Source of the DNA: an uncultured Lachnospiraceae bacterium
GTDB taxonomy: Bacteria; Bacillota; Clostridia; Lachnospirales; Lachnospiraceae
Assembly: GCA_949743325.1 (NCBI GenBank)
Contig: CATJTQ010000097.1
Location: forward strand, 1-62,641
Direction of reading: 5' to 3'
DNA length: 62,641 bases
Under the pieces are notes generated by a model. It worked only from the letters and a program-made list of their open reading frames with translations. It was not told the origin of the DNA and did not search any database. This document shows, piece after piece, positions 7,977 to 17,083 of the stretch. The position numbers and the translations under genes were made by a program. Position 1 is the first letter of the stretch. Each line of letters starts with the position of its first letter.

Positions 7977-10268
7977 ATGGTAAAGTTATATGATAATGGT
8001 GTTTATCTTGTAAATGGTAACGAGATTGTTGAGGACAGTTTGGAGGCAGCAGCGGCAGTCAAATCAAAGACAGGTAAAGATATTGACAAGAAGAAAGCGG
8101 CTGAAAGTACTATTGCTTATAATATTTTGAAAGAACATAATAAATCAGGAAATATGGAGAAGTTACAGATTAAATTTGATAAAATGACTTCTCATGATAT
8201 TACGTTTGTAGGAATTATACAGACAGCAAGGGCCAGCGGACTTGAAAAATTTCCTATTCCTTATGTGTTGACAAACTGTCATAATAGTCTTTGTGCGGTA
8301 GGCGGTACAATTAACGAAGACGATCATGTATTTGGACTAAGTTGTGCTAAAAAGTATGGTGGGGTATATGTTCCGCCTCATCAGGCAGTTATTCATCAAT
8401 ATGCAAGAGAGATGCTTGCAGGCGGCGGTAAGATGATTCTTGGTTCAGACAGTCATACTCGATATGGTGCATTGGGAACAATGGCTATGGGAGAGGGCGG
8501 TCCTGAACTTGTTAAACAATTGCTTAATCAGACGTATGATATAAATATGCCTGGGGTAGTTGCTGTTTATCTTAAAGGATCACCTGCGAAGGGAGTAGGT
8601 CCTCAAGATGTGGCGCTTGCAATAATCGGGGCAGTATTTGACAAAGGTTATGTAAAAAATAAAGTTATGGAGTTTGTAGGTCCTGGAGTATCAAATTTAA
8701 GTGTTGATTTCCGTATTGGCGTTGACGTTATGACAACAGAGACAACATGCCTTTCATCCATATGGAGGACAGATAATAAAGTTAGAGAATTTTATGATAT
8801 TCACGGAAGAGTTGAGGAATTTAAAGAATTAAACCCTGATAGTGTCGTTTACTATGACGGGATGATAGAAATTGATTTATCTGAAATTAAACCTATGATT
8901 GCCATGCCGTTTCATCCAAGCAACACATATACAATTGAGGAATTAAATTCTAATCTAATGGATATTCTTGATGATTGTGAGAAGAGAGCACAAGTTAGTT
9001 TTGACGGTCAGGTAAATCTTGATCTGAAGAGTAAAGTGCGTGATGGAAAATTATATGTAGATCAGGGAATTATTGCCGGATGTGCGGGCGGCGGTTTTGA
9101 AAATATTTGTGATGCGGCAGATATACTTGATGGAAAATTTATTGGTTCAGATGAGTTTACGCTGAGTGTGTATCCTGCAAGTACCCCAATTTATATGGAG
9201 CTTGCAAAGAATGGAAATCTTGCAAAACTTATAGGCAGCGGCGCAGTTGTAAAGACCGCTTTCTGCGGTCCATGTTTTGGAGCAGGAGATACACCGGCAA
9301 ATAACGCATTTAGTATACGTCACTCTACTAGAAATTTCCCTAACCGTGAGGGTTCTAAAGTTCAGAACGGACAAGTTGCGTCAGTGGCATTGATGGATGC
9401 CCGTTCTATTGCAGCGACAGCAGCAAATAAAGGATTTTTAACGGCGGCAACTGATTTAGATATTCAGTATACAGGACCTAAATATCATTTTGACAAGTCA
9501 ATATATGAGAATAGGGTATTTGACAGCAAGGGTATTGCAGATCAATCTGTTGAGATAAAATTTGGACCAAATATTAAAGATTGGCCTGAAATGTCTGAAC
9601 TGCCAGAGAATTTAATGCTTAAAGTTGTATCGGAGATTCATGACCCAGTAACAACGACAGATGAGCTTATTCCTTCAGGTGAGACATCTTCATACCGTTC
9701 AAATCCTATTGGTCTTGCAGAATTTACGCTTTCCAGAAAAGATCCTGCCTATGTAGGACGTGCTAAAGAGGTGCAGAAGGCGGAGAAGGCAAGACTTGCG
9801 GGAGAATGTATGGGAGATGCTTTACCAGAATTAAAATCAGTTGTACACAAAGTAAAAGAAACATACCCGGATGTCTGCAAGAAAAATATGGGTGTGGGAA
9901 GTACAATCTTTGCAGTAAAGCCGGGAGATGGTTCCGCGAGAGAACAAGCGGCATCTTGTCAGAAAGTTTTAGGCGGTTGGGCGAATATAGCTAATGAGTA
10001 TGCAACTAAGAGATATCGCTCTAATTTGATTAACTGGGGTATGCTGCCGTTTATAATTGATAAAGGTGAGCTTCCATTTAAAAATGGTGATTATATTTTT
10101 ATTCCTCAAATCCGCAGTGCAGTTAAAGAAAAGTTGGGTGAAGTAAAAGCCTATGTCGTTAATGATGACGATCTGAAAGAATTTATTTTGAAATTAGATG
10201 AACTTACTGATGATGAGAGACAGATTATTTTAGACGGCTGTCTTATAAACTTTAATCGTGTGAAATAG
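7977..10268 (+). CDS. Aconitase-family hydratase (YbhJ-like)
   Basis: A 763-residue [4Fe-4S] hydratase of the aconitase superfamily. Cluster-type cysteines appear in [21 protein letters not shown] and [12 protein letters not shown], with the substrate-type motif [11 protein letters not shown] and a C-terminal swivel domain (roughly residues 600-760). Length and motif spacing match the YbhJ-type putative hydratases better than canonical AcnA/AcnB, so it may use a different hydroxyacid than citrate. The start has an AGGAGG site and a gap of about 200 bases precedes it, so it heads the operon. The next gene begins only 5 bases after its stop, so it is apparently cotranscribed with the MukF/JetA-like complex, an odd partnership. 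It could still be the cell's only aconitase; I cannot settle the substrate. Confidence 0.8.
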   Translation: MVKLYDNGVYLVNGNEIVEDSLEAAAAVKSKTGKDIDKKKAAESTIAYNILKEHNKSGNMEKLQIKFDKMTSHDITFVGIIQTARASGLEKFPIPYVLTNCHNSLCAVGGTINEDDHVFGLSCAKKYGGVYVPPHQAVIHQYAREMLAGGGKMILGSDSHTRYGALGTMAMGEGGPELVKQLLNQTYDINMPGVVAVYLKGSPAKGVGPQDVALAIIGAVFDKGYVKNKVMEFVGPGVSNLSVDFRIGVDVMTTETTCLSSIWRTDNKVREFYDIHGRVEEFKELNPDSVVYYDGMIEIDLSEIKPMIAMPFHPSNTYTIEELNSNLMDILDDCEKRAQVSFDGQVNLDLKSKVRDGKLYVDQGIIAGCAGGGFENICDAADILDGKFIGSDEFTLSVYPASTPIYMELAKNGNLAKLIGSGAVVKTAFCGPCFGAGDTPANNAFSIRHSTRNFPNREGSKVQNGQVASVALMDARSIAATAANKGFLTAATDLDIQYTGPKYHFDKSIYENRVFDSKGIADQSVEIKFGPNIKDWPEMSELPENLMLKVVSEIHDPVTTTDELIPSGETSSYRSNPIGLAEFTLSRKDPAYVGRAKEVQKAEKARLAGECMGDALPELKSVVHKVKETYPDVCKKNMGVGSTIFAVKPGDGSAREQAASCQKVLGGWANIANEYATKRYRSNLINWGMLPFIIDKGELPFKNGDYIFIPQIRSAVKEKLGEVKAYVVNDDDLKEFILKLDELTDDERQIILDGCLINFNRVK

Positions 10269-10273
10269 AAATT

Positions 10274-11812
10274 ATGGCAGAACAATATTTGATAAGCCGT
10301 GAAATTGTAGAAGAACATTACAGCAGAATGATGCATATAAGAAAATATTATCCATTTTTTAAACTTGCAGAAGGTACTCTTCTGCAGTTTAAAGATGGAA
10401 AATATGCTGATCTTGATATGGGATATATTACAATGGCTGTGCTTCGGTTTTTTATTGAAGAAAATAATTTTAAAGAAAAAGATGTAACTTATGAAGAACT
10501 TGAGGATTTTTTGGATGAAATTTACCGCAGGGACTTTGATTTAAATTTGTCCTATGAAGAAGAACATGAGCTTTCCACATATATTTTTGATAAAATTAAA
10601 AATGATGGAAAGCCATTTTCATTTTCCTTTTTTGATCCAGTTATGCATGTGAAGAGAAAAATGAGAATTAGGCTTATAGAAGGACGGATGGATGGAGACA
10701 CAGTTTACTATTCTATTACTACAGATGGGCTGGAGTTTTATTTAGATACAAAAGAACTACAGGATGAAAGCACGATAAGTATAGAGCAGTTGCTTCTTGA
10801 AAAAATGATTCGTTCCAGGAATTTCAAAGGCGGCGCAGAAGTTGTAAGGCGTATTAATAACGAGGTGAAAAAACTTCAGATCCAAAAAAATGAGGTTTTG
10901 GGAATTCTTAGCCGAAATGTATTTGAAGGTATAAAAATTAGCGAACAGTTTATGAAGAAAACTGTTCGCTGGTTTGATGAAGAACAGAAATTATTTGAGA
11001 AAAATATTGAACTAATTAGAATGGCTTTGTCAAAGGCAAGAGATGATGAGATGGCAGGTGATTATAACAGTCAATATTTTAAAGCATTTGAGCAGATTTT
11101 TTCTCTTGATAAAGAGCTGAAACGTGCACTTAATAAACATAGAGAGCTTCTTGAGGCATGTATTGATATGCAGAAAACAGCTGATGATCTTGTGGCAAAA
11201 GCAAAGATTCGTTCATTAAGAACAGCTTTTGATTTTGAGAAAATGTGCGGTTCTTTTATGAAACAGGATAGAACTGATAAATTTGAGTCTTTTGTGCTGC
11301 CTTTACTAAAGCCGAATATCAATAAATCTTTTGGTGTTAAAATGATAGATGAATTGCTTTCTTTTAAACCTCAAAAAGATGATGTTTCAGAGAAAATCGT
11401 TGAGCAGCTAACTGAGGAGTATATTTTTGATGATGAAATAGAAGAAGGGCGTATTCAAAATAATTTTTATTGTTTTTTACATTGTCTTTTTGATATGTTA
11501 TTAGATAAAGATAAGTTTACAGTTGAGGAGTATATGGATTATCTAAAGACATGTTATAATGACAGTATAACAAAGAGCGGTGATTTATATATTTTTCTAG
11601 TACATCTTTGTCAGAAGAGTAATTATGATCTTTCTTGTATTGCAGATAATAAAGATACTTTTTTAGAGGGAGTAATGGCAGAATATTTGCAGAATTATAA
11701 TGATAAATATGCCGCTATTTCATTTTCTGTTGAAGTATTTTCTGATGTTATAATTTATTTGGATGAGGGAATGGAAATTACATCGTTTAATATAATTAAG
11801 AAGAAAGGATAA
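10274..11812 (+). CDS. JetA/MukF-like kleisin subunit (DUF5716-type), SMC-like complex
   Basis: A 512-residue soluble protein. The N-terminal 130 residues look like winged-helix material, followed by a helical middle (residues 180-300, with charged runs such as RRINNEVKKLQIQKNEV) and a C-terminal helical/winged segment. Order, sizes and context (kleisin, small winged-helix protein, giant coiled-coil ATPase) match the MukF-MukE-MukB arrangement and the firmicute family that databases call DUF5716 or Wadjet JetA-like, from memory. Its expected job is to bridge the two ATPase heads of the SMC-like dimer and close the ring. It starts 5 bases after the hydratase stop with no clear ribosome site, suggesting translational coupling. 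There is no direct sequence motif that proves kleisin function; the call rests on synteny. Confidence 0.75.
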   Translation: MAEQYLISREIVEEHYSRMMHIRKYYPFFKLAEGTLLQFKDGKYADLDMGYITMAVLRFFIEENNFKEKDVTYEELEDFLDEIYRRDFDLNLSYEEEHELSTYIFDKIKNDGKPFSFSFFDPVMHVKRKMRIRLIEGRMDGDTVYYSITTDGLEFYLDTKELQDESTISIEQLLLEKMIRSRNFKGGAEVVRRINNEVKKLQIQKNEVLGILSRNVFEGIKISEQFMKKTVRWFDEEQKLFEKNIELIRMALSKARDDEMAGDYNSQYFKAFEQIFSLDKELKRALNKHRELLEACIDMQKTADDLVAKAKIRSLRTAFDFEKMCGSFMKQDRTDKFESFVLPLLKPNINKSFGVKMIDELLSFKPQKDDVSEKIVEQLTEEYIFDDEIEEGRIQNNFYCFLHCLFDMLLDKDKFTVEEYMDYLKTCYNDSITKSGDLYIFLVHLCQKSNYDLSCIADNKDTFLEGVMAEYLQNYNDKYAAISFSVEVFSDVIIYLDEGMEITSFNIIKKKG

Positions 11813-11845
11813 TATGCAATAGTTTATTAATGTTTGGTGTAAATT

Positions 11846-12550
11846 ATGGATGAAAGAAATTTAGAAAAGGCACTTGAGATAGTGTCTGTTCTTATTTCAG
11901 GGGAAGAAATTGGAAGAACAGCTAAGAAAAATCTATCTCTTTATGAGTGTTATGAAGGCAGCAGCGAGGTGTACAGTCTTGTACATAAGATGTTAAAAAG
12001 TTTTAATATTAGCTTGTATGAATATAAGGATAACTTGTATATTACAGCCGGTGAGAAGAATCGAGTATTTGGTTATTCTAATGAAGAGCTAAAAAAGGCA
12101 TTAGGTATTAAACTTAATAAGGAACTGTATCTGTGTTATTTTATTATATACAATATTATCGTAAAATTTTATCGGGACAGTGCGGGGGATACTCTTGTTG
12201 AGTATATTAAAATTGATGAAGCAATACACTTGACGGATCAGACTTTAATTAGTGTTATTAAAAAATTAGAAGCCTCCCCTTTTGAGGAAACAGCGGAAGA
12301 AAGTTTTCGGGCTCTGGCTATTTTGTGGGAAGATTTGCCGATAATGTCAGGGGAGGATAATTCAATGCGAGCTGCAAGAAATTCTAAAGCCGGATATGTT
12401 AAATTAGTATTTAATTTTCTTGTATCACAAGATTTATTTATTGAAAATAATGATAGGTATTATCCAAGAGACAGAATGCGTGCGCTTATGGAAAATTATT
12501 TTGAAGAGAATCAGGGACGACTGCATGAGTATATAAGGATGGGAGAATAA
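11846..12550 (+). CDS. JetB/MukE-like winged-helix subunit (DUF6063-type)
   Basis: A 234-residue protein, the size expected of a MukE/JetB accessory subunit (usually 200-250). It is helical and acidic, with a late segment SKAGYVKLVFNFLVSQDLF followed by a basic, tyrosine-rich hairpin (DRYYPRDRMRALM), as in a winged helix. It lies 33 bases after the kleisin-like gene and 4 bases before the coiled-coil ATPase gene. I associate the family with DUF6063 by recall, not by search. Role by analogy: it binds the kleisin and DNA and regulates head engagement. The start ATG has only a weak ribosome site (TTTGGTG), so lower expression or coupling is likely. Confidence 0.7.
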   Translation: MDERNLEKALEIVSVLISGEEIGRTAKKNLSLYECYEGSSEVYSLVHKMLKSFNISLYEYKDNLYITAGEKNRVFGYSNEELKKALGIKLNKELYLCYFIIYNIIVKFYRDSAGDTLVEYIKIDEAIHLTDQTLISVIKKLEASPFEETAEESFRALAILWEDLPIMSGEDNSMRAARNSKAGYVKLVFNFLVSQDLFIENNDRYYPRDRMRALMENYFEENQGRLHEYIRMGE

Positions 12551-12554
12551 AAGA

Positions 12555-15500
12555 ATGCCTCATATTAACAGAATTCGTGTAAACAATGTAAAATATAATT
12601 TTGGAACACAGAGTTATGAAGATTTTGTAATGCGTCTATCAGGCAAGAATACTATATATGATTTGGCTAACGGCGGAGGCAAAAGTATTCTTATGCTGCT
12701 TCTTTTGCAAAATATGATTCCAAATTGTACTCTTGATGAAAAACAACCTGTTGAGAAATTGTTTCGTGCTGGCAATGACAACAAAGTTATACATTCTTTG
12801 ATTGAATGGAAACTTAATACTTGTCATGTAAAAAATGGGTTTATTTATATGACAACTGGATTTTGCGCCAGAAAGGCAAAAGAGGAGGCAGAGGAGGAAC
12901 GAAAAGGAAACACAGCACCTATTGAATATTTTAATTATTGTATTTTTTATAGAGAAGTTAATCAAAATGATATCGTAAACCTTCCGCTGCAAAATAAGGA
13001 TGAAAAGATTACTTATCAAGGATTGAAAAACTATTTGCGTGAAATTGGAAAAAAGGATTATAGTCTGGAAGTTCATATTTTTGAGGGTAAAGGTGAATAT
13101 CAAAGATTTATAAGCGAATATGGTATATATGAGAGCGAATGGGAGCTGATTCGCGGAATAAATAAAACAGAGGGTCATGTAAGGACATTTTTTGAAAATA
13201 ATTATAAAACTACAAGAAAAGTAGTTGAGGATTTATTTATAGAAGATATAATTGAAAAGTCATATAAATCTGCTTGGAATGATAATGGAAATAATGCTGC
13301 ACAAAATCTTCTTGATATTAAGGATAAACTGGTGGAGCTTGCAAAGAAAAAGAGTGAAATAGAGCATTTTGACCATCAGTCTGAGGCTTTGAAAGCTTTT
13401 AGTGAGCGTTTACATTCTATGAGAGGAATTTTCGGCGAAAAGGCGCTATATGAAAAACAGCTTGTTAGAACTTTCAGAAGTGTTGAGAAAGAAAAGAATA
13501 ATTTAAAGATTTTATTTGATGAAGATACAAAAAAGCTCAGTGATATCAATAATAGATTTTTACAGATTGATAAAGATACTGAGCAAAGAAAGATTGAAAT
13601 AGAAGAGTATTATTTGAAGAGTTTGTTAGAAGAGACTAACATAATTAAAGAACAATATAAACAGATGGAAGAAGATGCAGAAGAGAGAGAACAACATCTG
13701 TATATGTGTGAGGCAGCGAACCGTTATTTTGAATATGTTGAAAATGAAAAACAAATGAAAATTCATAGTAATGCTATCTTTGATATTTCCAGCAAGAATG
13801 GAGATTTACGAGAAGAATTGCAGGCTCTCTCATGTCATTTAACAAGGATTGAGCAAAAAGAGCTTGAAATAGATGAACAGCAATTCAGTAAACTAGAGCA
13901 GCAATTAAATAATTGTAAACTGTTAGTTGAAAAGAATATTGATTTAGACAAAAAATCTCAAACAAATCTTGCAATAGCAGAGAATGAGTTGAATAATAAT
14001 GAGACAGAATCAAAAGAATTGGGCATTCAGTTAGAGGAAATGCGTAAACTTTCTAATTTATCTCTTGCGGAAAATGTATTTGAAGAACTTATTTCAAAGG
14101 AAAAGAAATTAGTTCAGGTTAAAGCTGAGGCTGGTGATTTAAGAAATCAGGAGCGTTCATTAATTGAGATGATTGCAAGAATGGAGACAAGAAAATCTCA
14201 GAGTGAAGAAAAATTTGCTGTACTGGAAGATAAAAGGAATTTTTGCAAAAATAAACTAAAAGAATTTGAGACCTCAATTAAACAAATTGATAAAATGCAA
14301 GAAGTATATGGAGAAAAAGGAGAACAATTACTAATATCTGTAGAAGATGCTTATCGTTTAAAAACAATTAAGCTTGCAGAGCTGGAGGAAAATTTTGTTC
14401 AGCTAAATAATCTTAAAGCAGAACTAGAGAATACTAATTTAGAATGTGATGAAGATAAGAGAATTAATGATAATAGGGCTATAAATGAGGTTCTTAAGTT
14501 TATAAATCGCCATTATGACAGTGATGCAATTCTAGGAGAAATGTATTTAAAAACATTATCAAAGGAAGAACAGGTCGATATAATAAAAGCTGTTCCTTAT
14601 ATTGGCGCTTGTATTGTTATGCACAAAAATTTGCAGGAAGCGGCATATGATGAGGCATTATCACTTCATATACCACAAAACCAAAGTGTTGTTTTATTGC
14701 TTTCTTCTGAGCTGAAAAGTGCTGAATTAAATTTGTATAATGATAGCGCTTATGTTGTGGCTAATGTTCCAGTTGCTTTTTTGGAGGATTCAAAGCGGCA
14801 GGAAATGTTAAAGAAAACAGTGGCAGAAATTGATGAAAATAGAAGACAAACTGTAATTATAAAAGATAACTTAGATGTTTTGAAAAATGATTTGTTACTT
14901 ATAGAAAAAGGTATACATAATGAAGAGTTTTTATCAGAAAAAATAAAGCAGGAATATACACAAGTAAAAGAAGAATTAGAAATATTGTTTCAAGAGATTG
15001 AAAGCTTTGATGAAAATTATAATTTACAAAAAGCAGCTCTTGCAAAATGCAGCGAAAAATTGAACGAAAATGAAAGTTTTCAAAGTATTTTGTTAGAAGA
15101 AATTGCTGTGTTAAAGAAAATGAAAGATTGTTATGAGAAATATAGAGAAAAAGATAATCTTATTATGAAACAAAGAAAAGATTTAGATATTAAGAAAAAA
15201 ACTTGTGCAGAAGTTTTGGGAAATTTAAAAAAGTCAGAAAAGGAATCAGAACAGATAAAAAACAAACTTGACATATGCAGAAAAAAAATTGATGCTCACA
15301 GAGAGGCAATTTCACGTTATGCAGTTTATAAAACAGATAAAAAGTATCCTGAAATATTTGTAGATAAAGAAGAGTTGGAGCAGCTTTTTGGTGGAAAAGT
15401 TTTGGCACTTGAGGAAAAGAATGTTGATATTGCTGATAAACAGACAATGGTGGATATGTATAGAGCTGCTATGGAAAAAAGTGAAGCGGATATAAAGTAT

Positions 15501-16982
15501 AGAGGATATACAGTTAAAGAGTTAGCAACTAAGGCGGATGAAGGTTCTATTTCTTTCAAATCTATTGAGGAACTAAAAGTCGAGAAAGAAAAAGTTTTAA
15601 GGGCAAAAAATCGTTTTAATGATATTTCTGAAGAGTGTTCACATAAGCAGTCACAGCTGGATAGACAGTCTGGTACTGTTGAGCATATTAAAAAGATGTA
15701 TTTAGAAAAATTTGGCGAGAATTATGTTTCAGCGGATGAAGAACATCCATTATTACAGCTTCAGCAGTTTGTATCAGAGAGTAAGGCAAGATTAAAATTA
15801 GTAAAAGCAGAAGGAAATGAAATAAAAGATAAGCTCCGAAATATAGAGAAACAACTTGTCAAGTTAGATTCCTTTAGTTCTGAACTAACACAATTAATAG
15901 AGAATTTTGATATTAATATGGATGCATACAGCGGTAATCTCCTGCAAGGGAAGGATCTTGAAGAAGAGTGCAGTAAAGTTCGTAATGATTATCATAGGCT
16001 TTCAAGGCAGGAACAGAAGTGTCGTGAAAGTTTTGAAAAAGATAAGGCTAAGCTTGTAGATACCCTTAATTTAATGGAATCTAAAGATTTGGCTGAAGAA
16101 ATTCAAAAACAACTTGATAATCCTGACAATGTGGAAGAGATTGAGCTGTATATTGAAAATATTAATCAGACAATCAATTATATTCGTCTTGAAAAATCTC
16201 GTATCGGGCAGAGTATTGAGAATATGGAAGTAATGAAAGAAAATTTCGTGAAACAATGTCTACAGACATGCATAAGTATAAAAGAAGCGCTTGAGAGACT
16301 TCCTAATTTGTCAAATATTCAATTAGATGACAATATAATAAGCATGGTTAAACTTTCTATACCTTATATAGATGAAAAATATTATTCACAGGCAATGGAT
16401 GAATATATATCAGAGATAGTTGAAAGCGCAGATATGATGGAGACACCTGCAGAGCGGTTAAAATATATAAGAAACAGGCTTGCTTGGAAAAGAATGTTTT
16501 CTGTTCTGGTGAAAGATATGGATAAAATTAAACTGCAATTATATAAAAGAGAACGCTTTAAAGAACAGAGCCGATATTTAAAGTACGAGGAGGCAGTTGG
16601 TAGTACAGGACAGTCACAAGGCATTTATATTCAGTTTCTTGTTGCTGTAATTAATTATATATCAAGTATAAATAATAACAAGGGACAAGGGGAATTACTC
16701 CGTAAAGTTATATTTATTGATAATCCTTTTGGTGCAGCAAAAGATATATATATTTGGGAGCCGATTTTTGAGATGTTAAAGAGTAATCATGTTCAGCTAA
16801 TAGTGCCTGCCCGAGGTGTGACGCCAGCAATTACCGGGCGTTTTGAAGTGAACTATATTCTTGGACAGAAGCTTGTGGGAGGAAGACAGCAGACAGTAGT
16901 TGTAGATTATAGAAGTCAAGTTGAAGAGCAGTTTTTGGAATATAAAGAATTAGAATATATACAGACAACATTTAATTTTTGA
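12555..16982 (+). CDS. JetC/MukB-like SMC coiled-coil ATPase
   Basis: A 1475-residue SMC-like ATPase. The N-terminal head holds ANGGGKSILMLLLL (P-loop near residue 40; the first Gly/Ala of the Walker consensus is Leu). Long coiled coils run about 265-640 and 770-1320, rich in E, K, L and Q, around a compact globular hinge-like part (about 640-765, with AVPYIGACIVMH and VVANVPVAF). The C-terminal head has a diverged signature GSTGQSQGIYIQF (near 1350) and Walker B VIFIDNPFG (near 1385), where Asn stands in place of the catalytic Glu. Size matches MukB/JetC (about 1100-1480). It would form the loop-extruding motor with the two preceding gene products. The start has GGAG 8 bases upstream and lies 4 bases after the JetB-like stop. 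Confidence 0.85.
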   Translation: MPHINRIRVNNVKYNFGTQSYEDFVMRLSGKNTIYDLANGGGKSILMLLLLQNMIPNCTLDEKQPVEKLFRAGNDNKVIHSLIEWKLNTCHVKNGFIYMTTGFCARKAKEEAEEERKGNTAPIEYFNYCIFYREVNQNDIVNLPLQNKDEKITYQGLKNYLREIGKKDYSLEVHIFEGKGEYQRFISEYGIYESEWELIRGINKTEGHVRTFFENNYKTTRKVVEDLFIEDIIEKSYKSAWNDNGNNAAQNLLDIKDKLVELAKKKSEIEHFDHQSEALKAFSERLHSMRGIFGEKALYEKQLVRTFRSVEKEKNNLKILFDEDTKKLSDINNRFLQIDKDTEQRKIEIEEYYLKSLLEETNIIKEQYKQMEEDAEEREQHLYMCEAANRYFEYVENEKQMKIHSNAIFDISSKNGDLREELQALSCHLTRIEQKELEIDEQQFSKLEQQLNNCKLLVEKNIDLDKKSQTNLAIAENELNNNETESKELGIQLEEMRKLSNLSLAENVFEELISKEKKLVQVKAEAGDLRNQERSLIEMIARMETRKSQSEEKFAVLEDKRNFCKNKLKEFETSIKQIDKMQEVYGEKGEQLLISVEDAYRLKTIKLAELEENFVQLNNLKAELENTNLECDEDKRINDNRAINEVLKFINRHYDSDAILGEMYLKTLSKEEQVDIIKAVPYIGACIVMHKNLQEAAYDEALSLHIPQNQSVVLLLSSELKSAELNLYNDSAYVVANVPVAFLEDSKRQEMLKKTVAEIDENRRQTVIIKDNLDVLKNDLLLIEKGIHNEEFLSEKIKQEYTQVKEELEILFQEIESFDENYNLQKAALAKCSEKLNENESFQSILLEEIAVLKKMKDCYEKYREKDNLIMKQRKDLDIKKKTCAEVLGNLKKSEKESEQIKNKLDICRKKIDAHREAISRYAVYKTDKKYPEIFVDKEELEQLFGGKVLALEEKNVDIADKQTMVDMYRAAMEKSEADIKYRGYTVKELATKADEGSISFKSIEELKVEKEKVLRAKNRFNDISEECSHKQSQLDRQSGTVEHIKKMYLEKFGENYVSADEEHPLLQLQQFVSESKARLKLVKAEGNEIKDKLRNIEKQLVKLDSFSSELTQLIENFDINMDAYSGNLLQGKDLEEECSKVRNDYHRLSRQEQKCRESFEKDKAKLVDTLNLMESKDLAEEIQKQLDNPDNVEEIELYIENINQTINYIRLEKSRIGQSIENMEVMKENFVKQCLQTCISIKEALERLPNLSNIQLDDNIISMVKLSIPYIDEKYYSQAMDEYISEIVESADMMETPAERLKYIRNRLAWKRMFSVLVKDMDKIKLQLYKRERFKEQSRYLKYEEAVGSTGQSQGIYIQFLVAVINYISSINNNKGQGELLRKVIFIDNPFGAAKDIYIWEPIFEMLKSNHVQLIVPARGVTPAITGRFEVNYILGQKLVGGRQQTVVVDYRSQVEEQFLEYKELEYIQTTFNF

Positions 16983-17083
16983 CAATATTTCCTATTATAA
17001 GTGGTGCTTGTTTATCTTTATTTTATGTGTTAAACTTAGAAAGGTGAATTTTAATCCTATAATATGTGTTAGGAGAGGGTATT

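Noticed and set aside
12639-13178. 179-codon minus-strand open frame within the SMC-like gene
   Set aside because: No ribosome site, Phe/Ile/Leu-rich composition typical of antisense of AT-rich coding DNA; the plus-strand reading carries the P-loop.
10274-16982. A complete Wadjet plasmid-defence system
   Set aside because: JetA-, JetB- and JetC-like genes are present, but no Toprim nuclease gene of JetD type is seen before or after them; calling it Wadjet would imply a plasmid-cutting function the sequence does not support.
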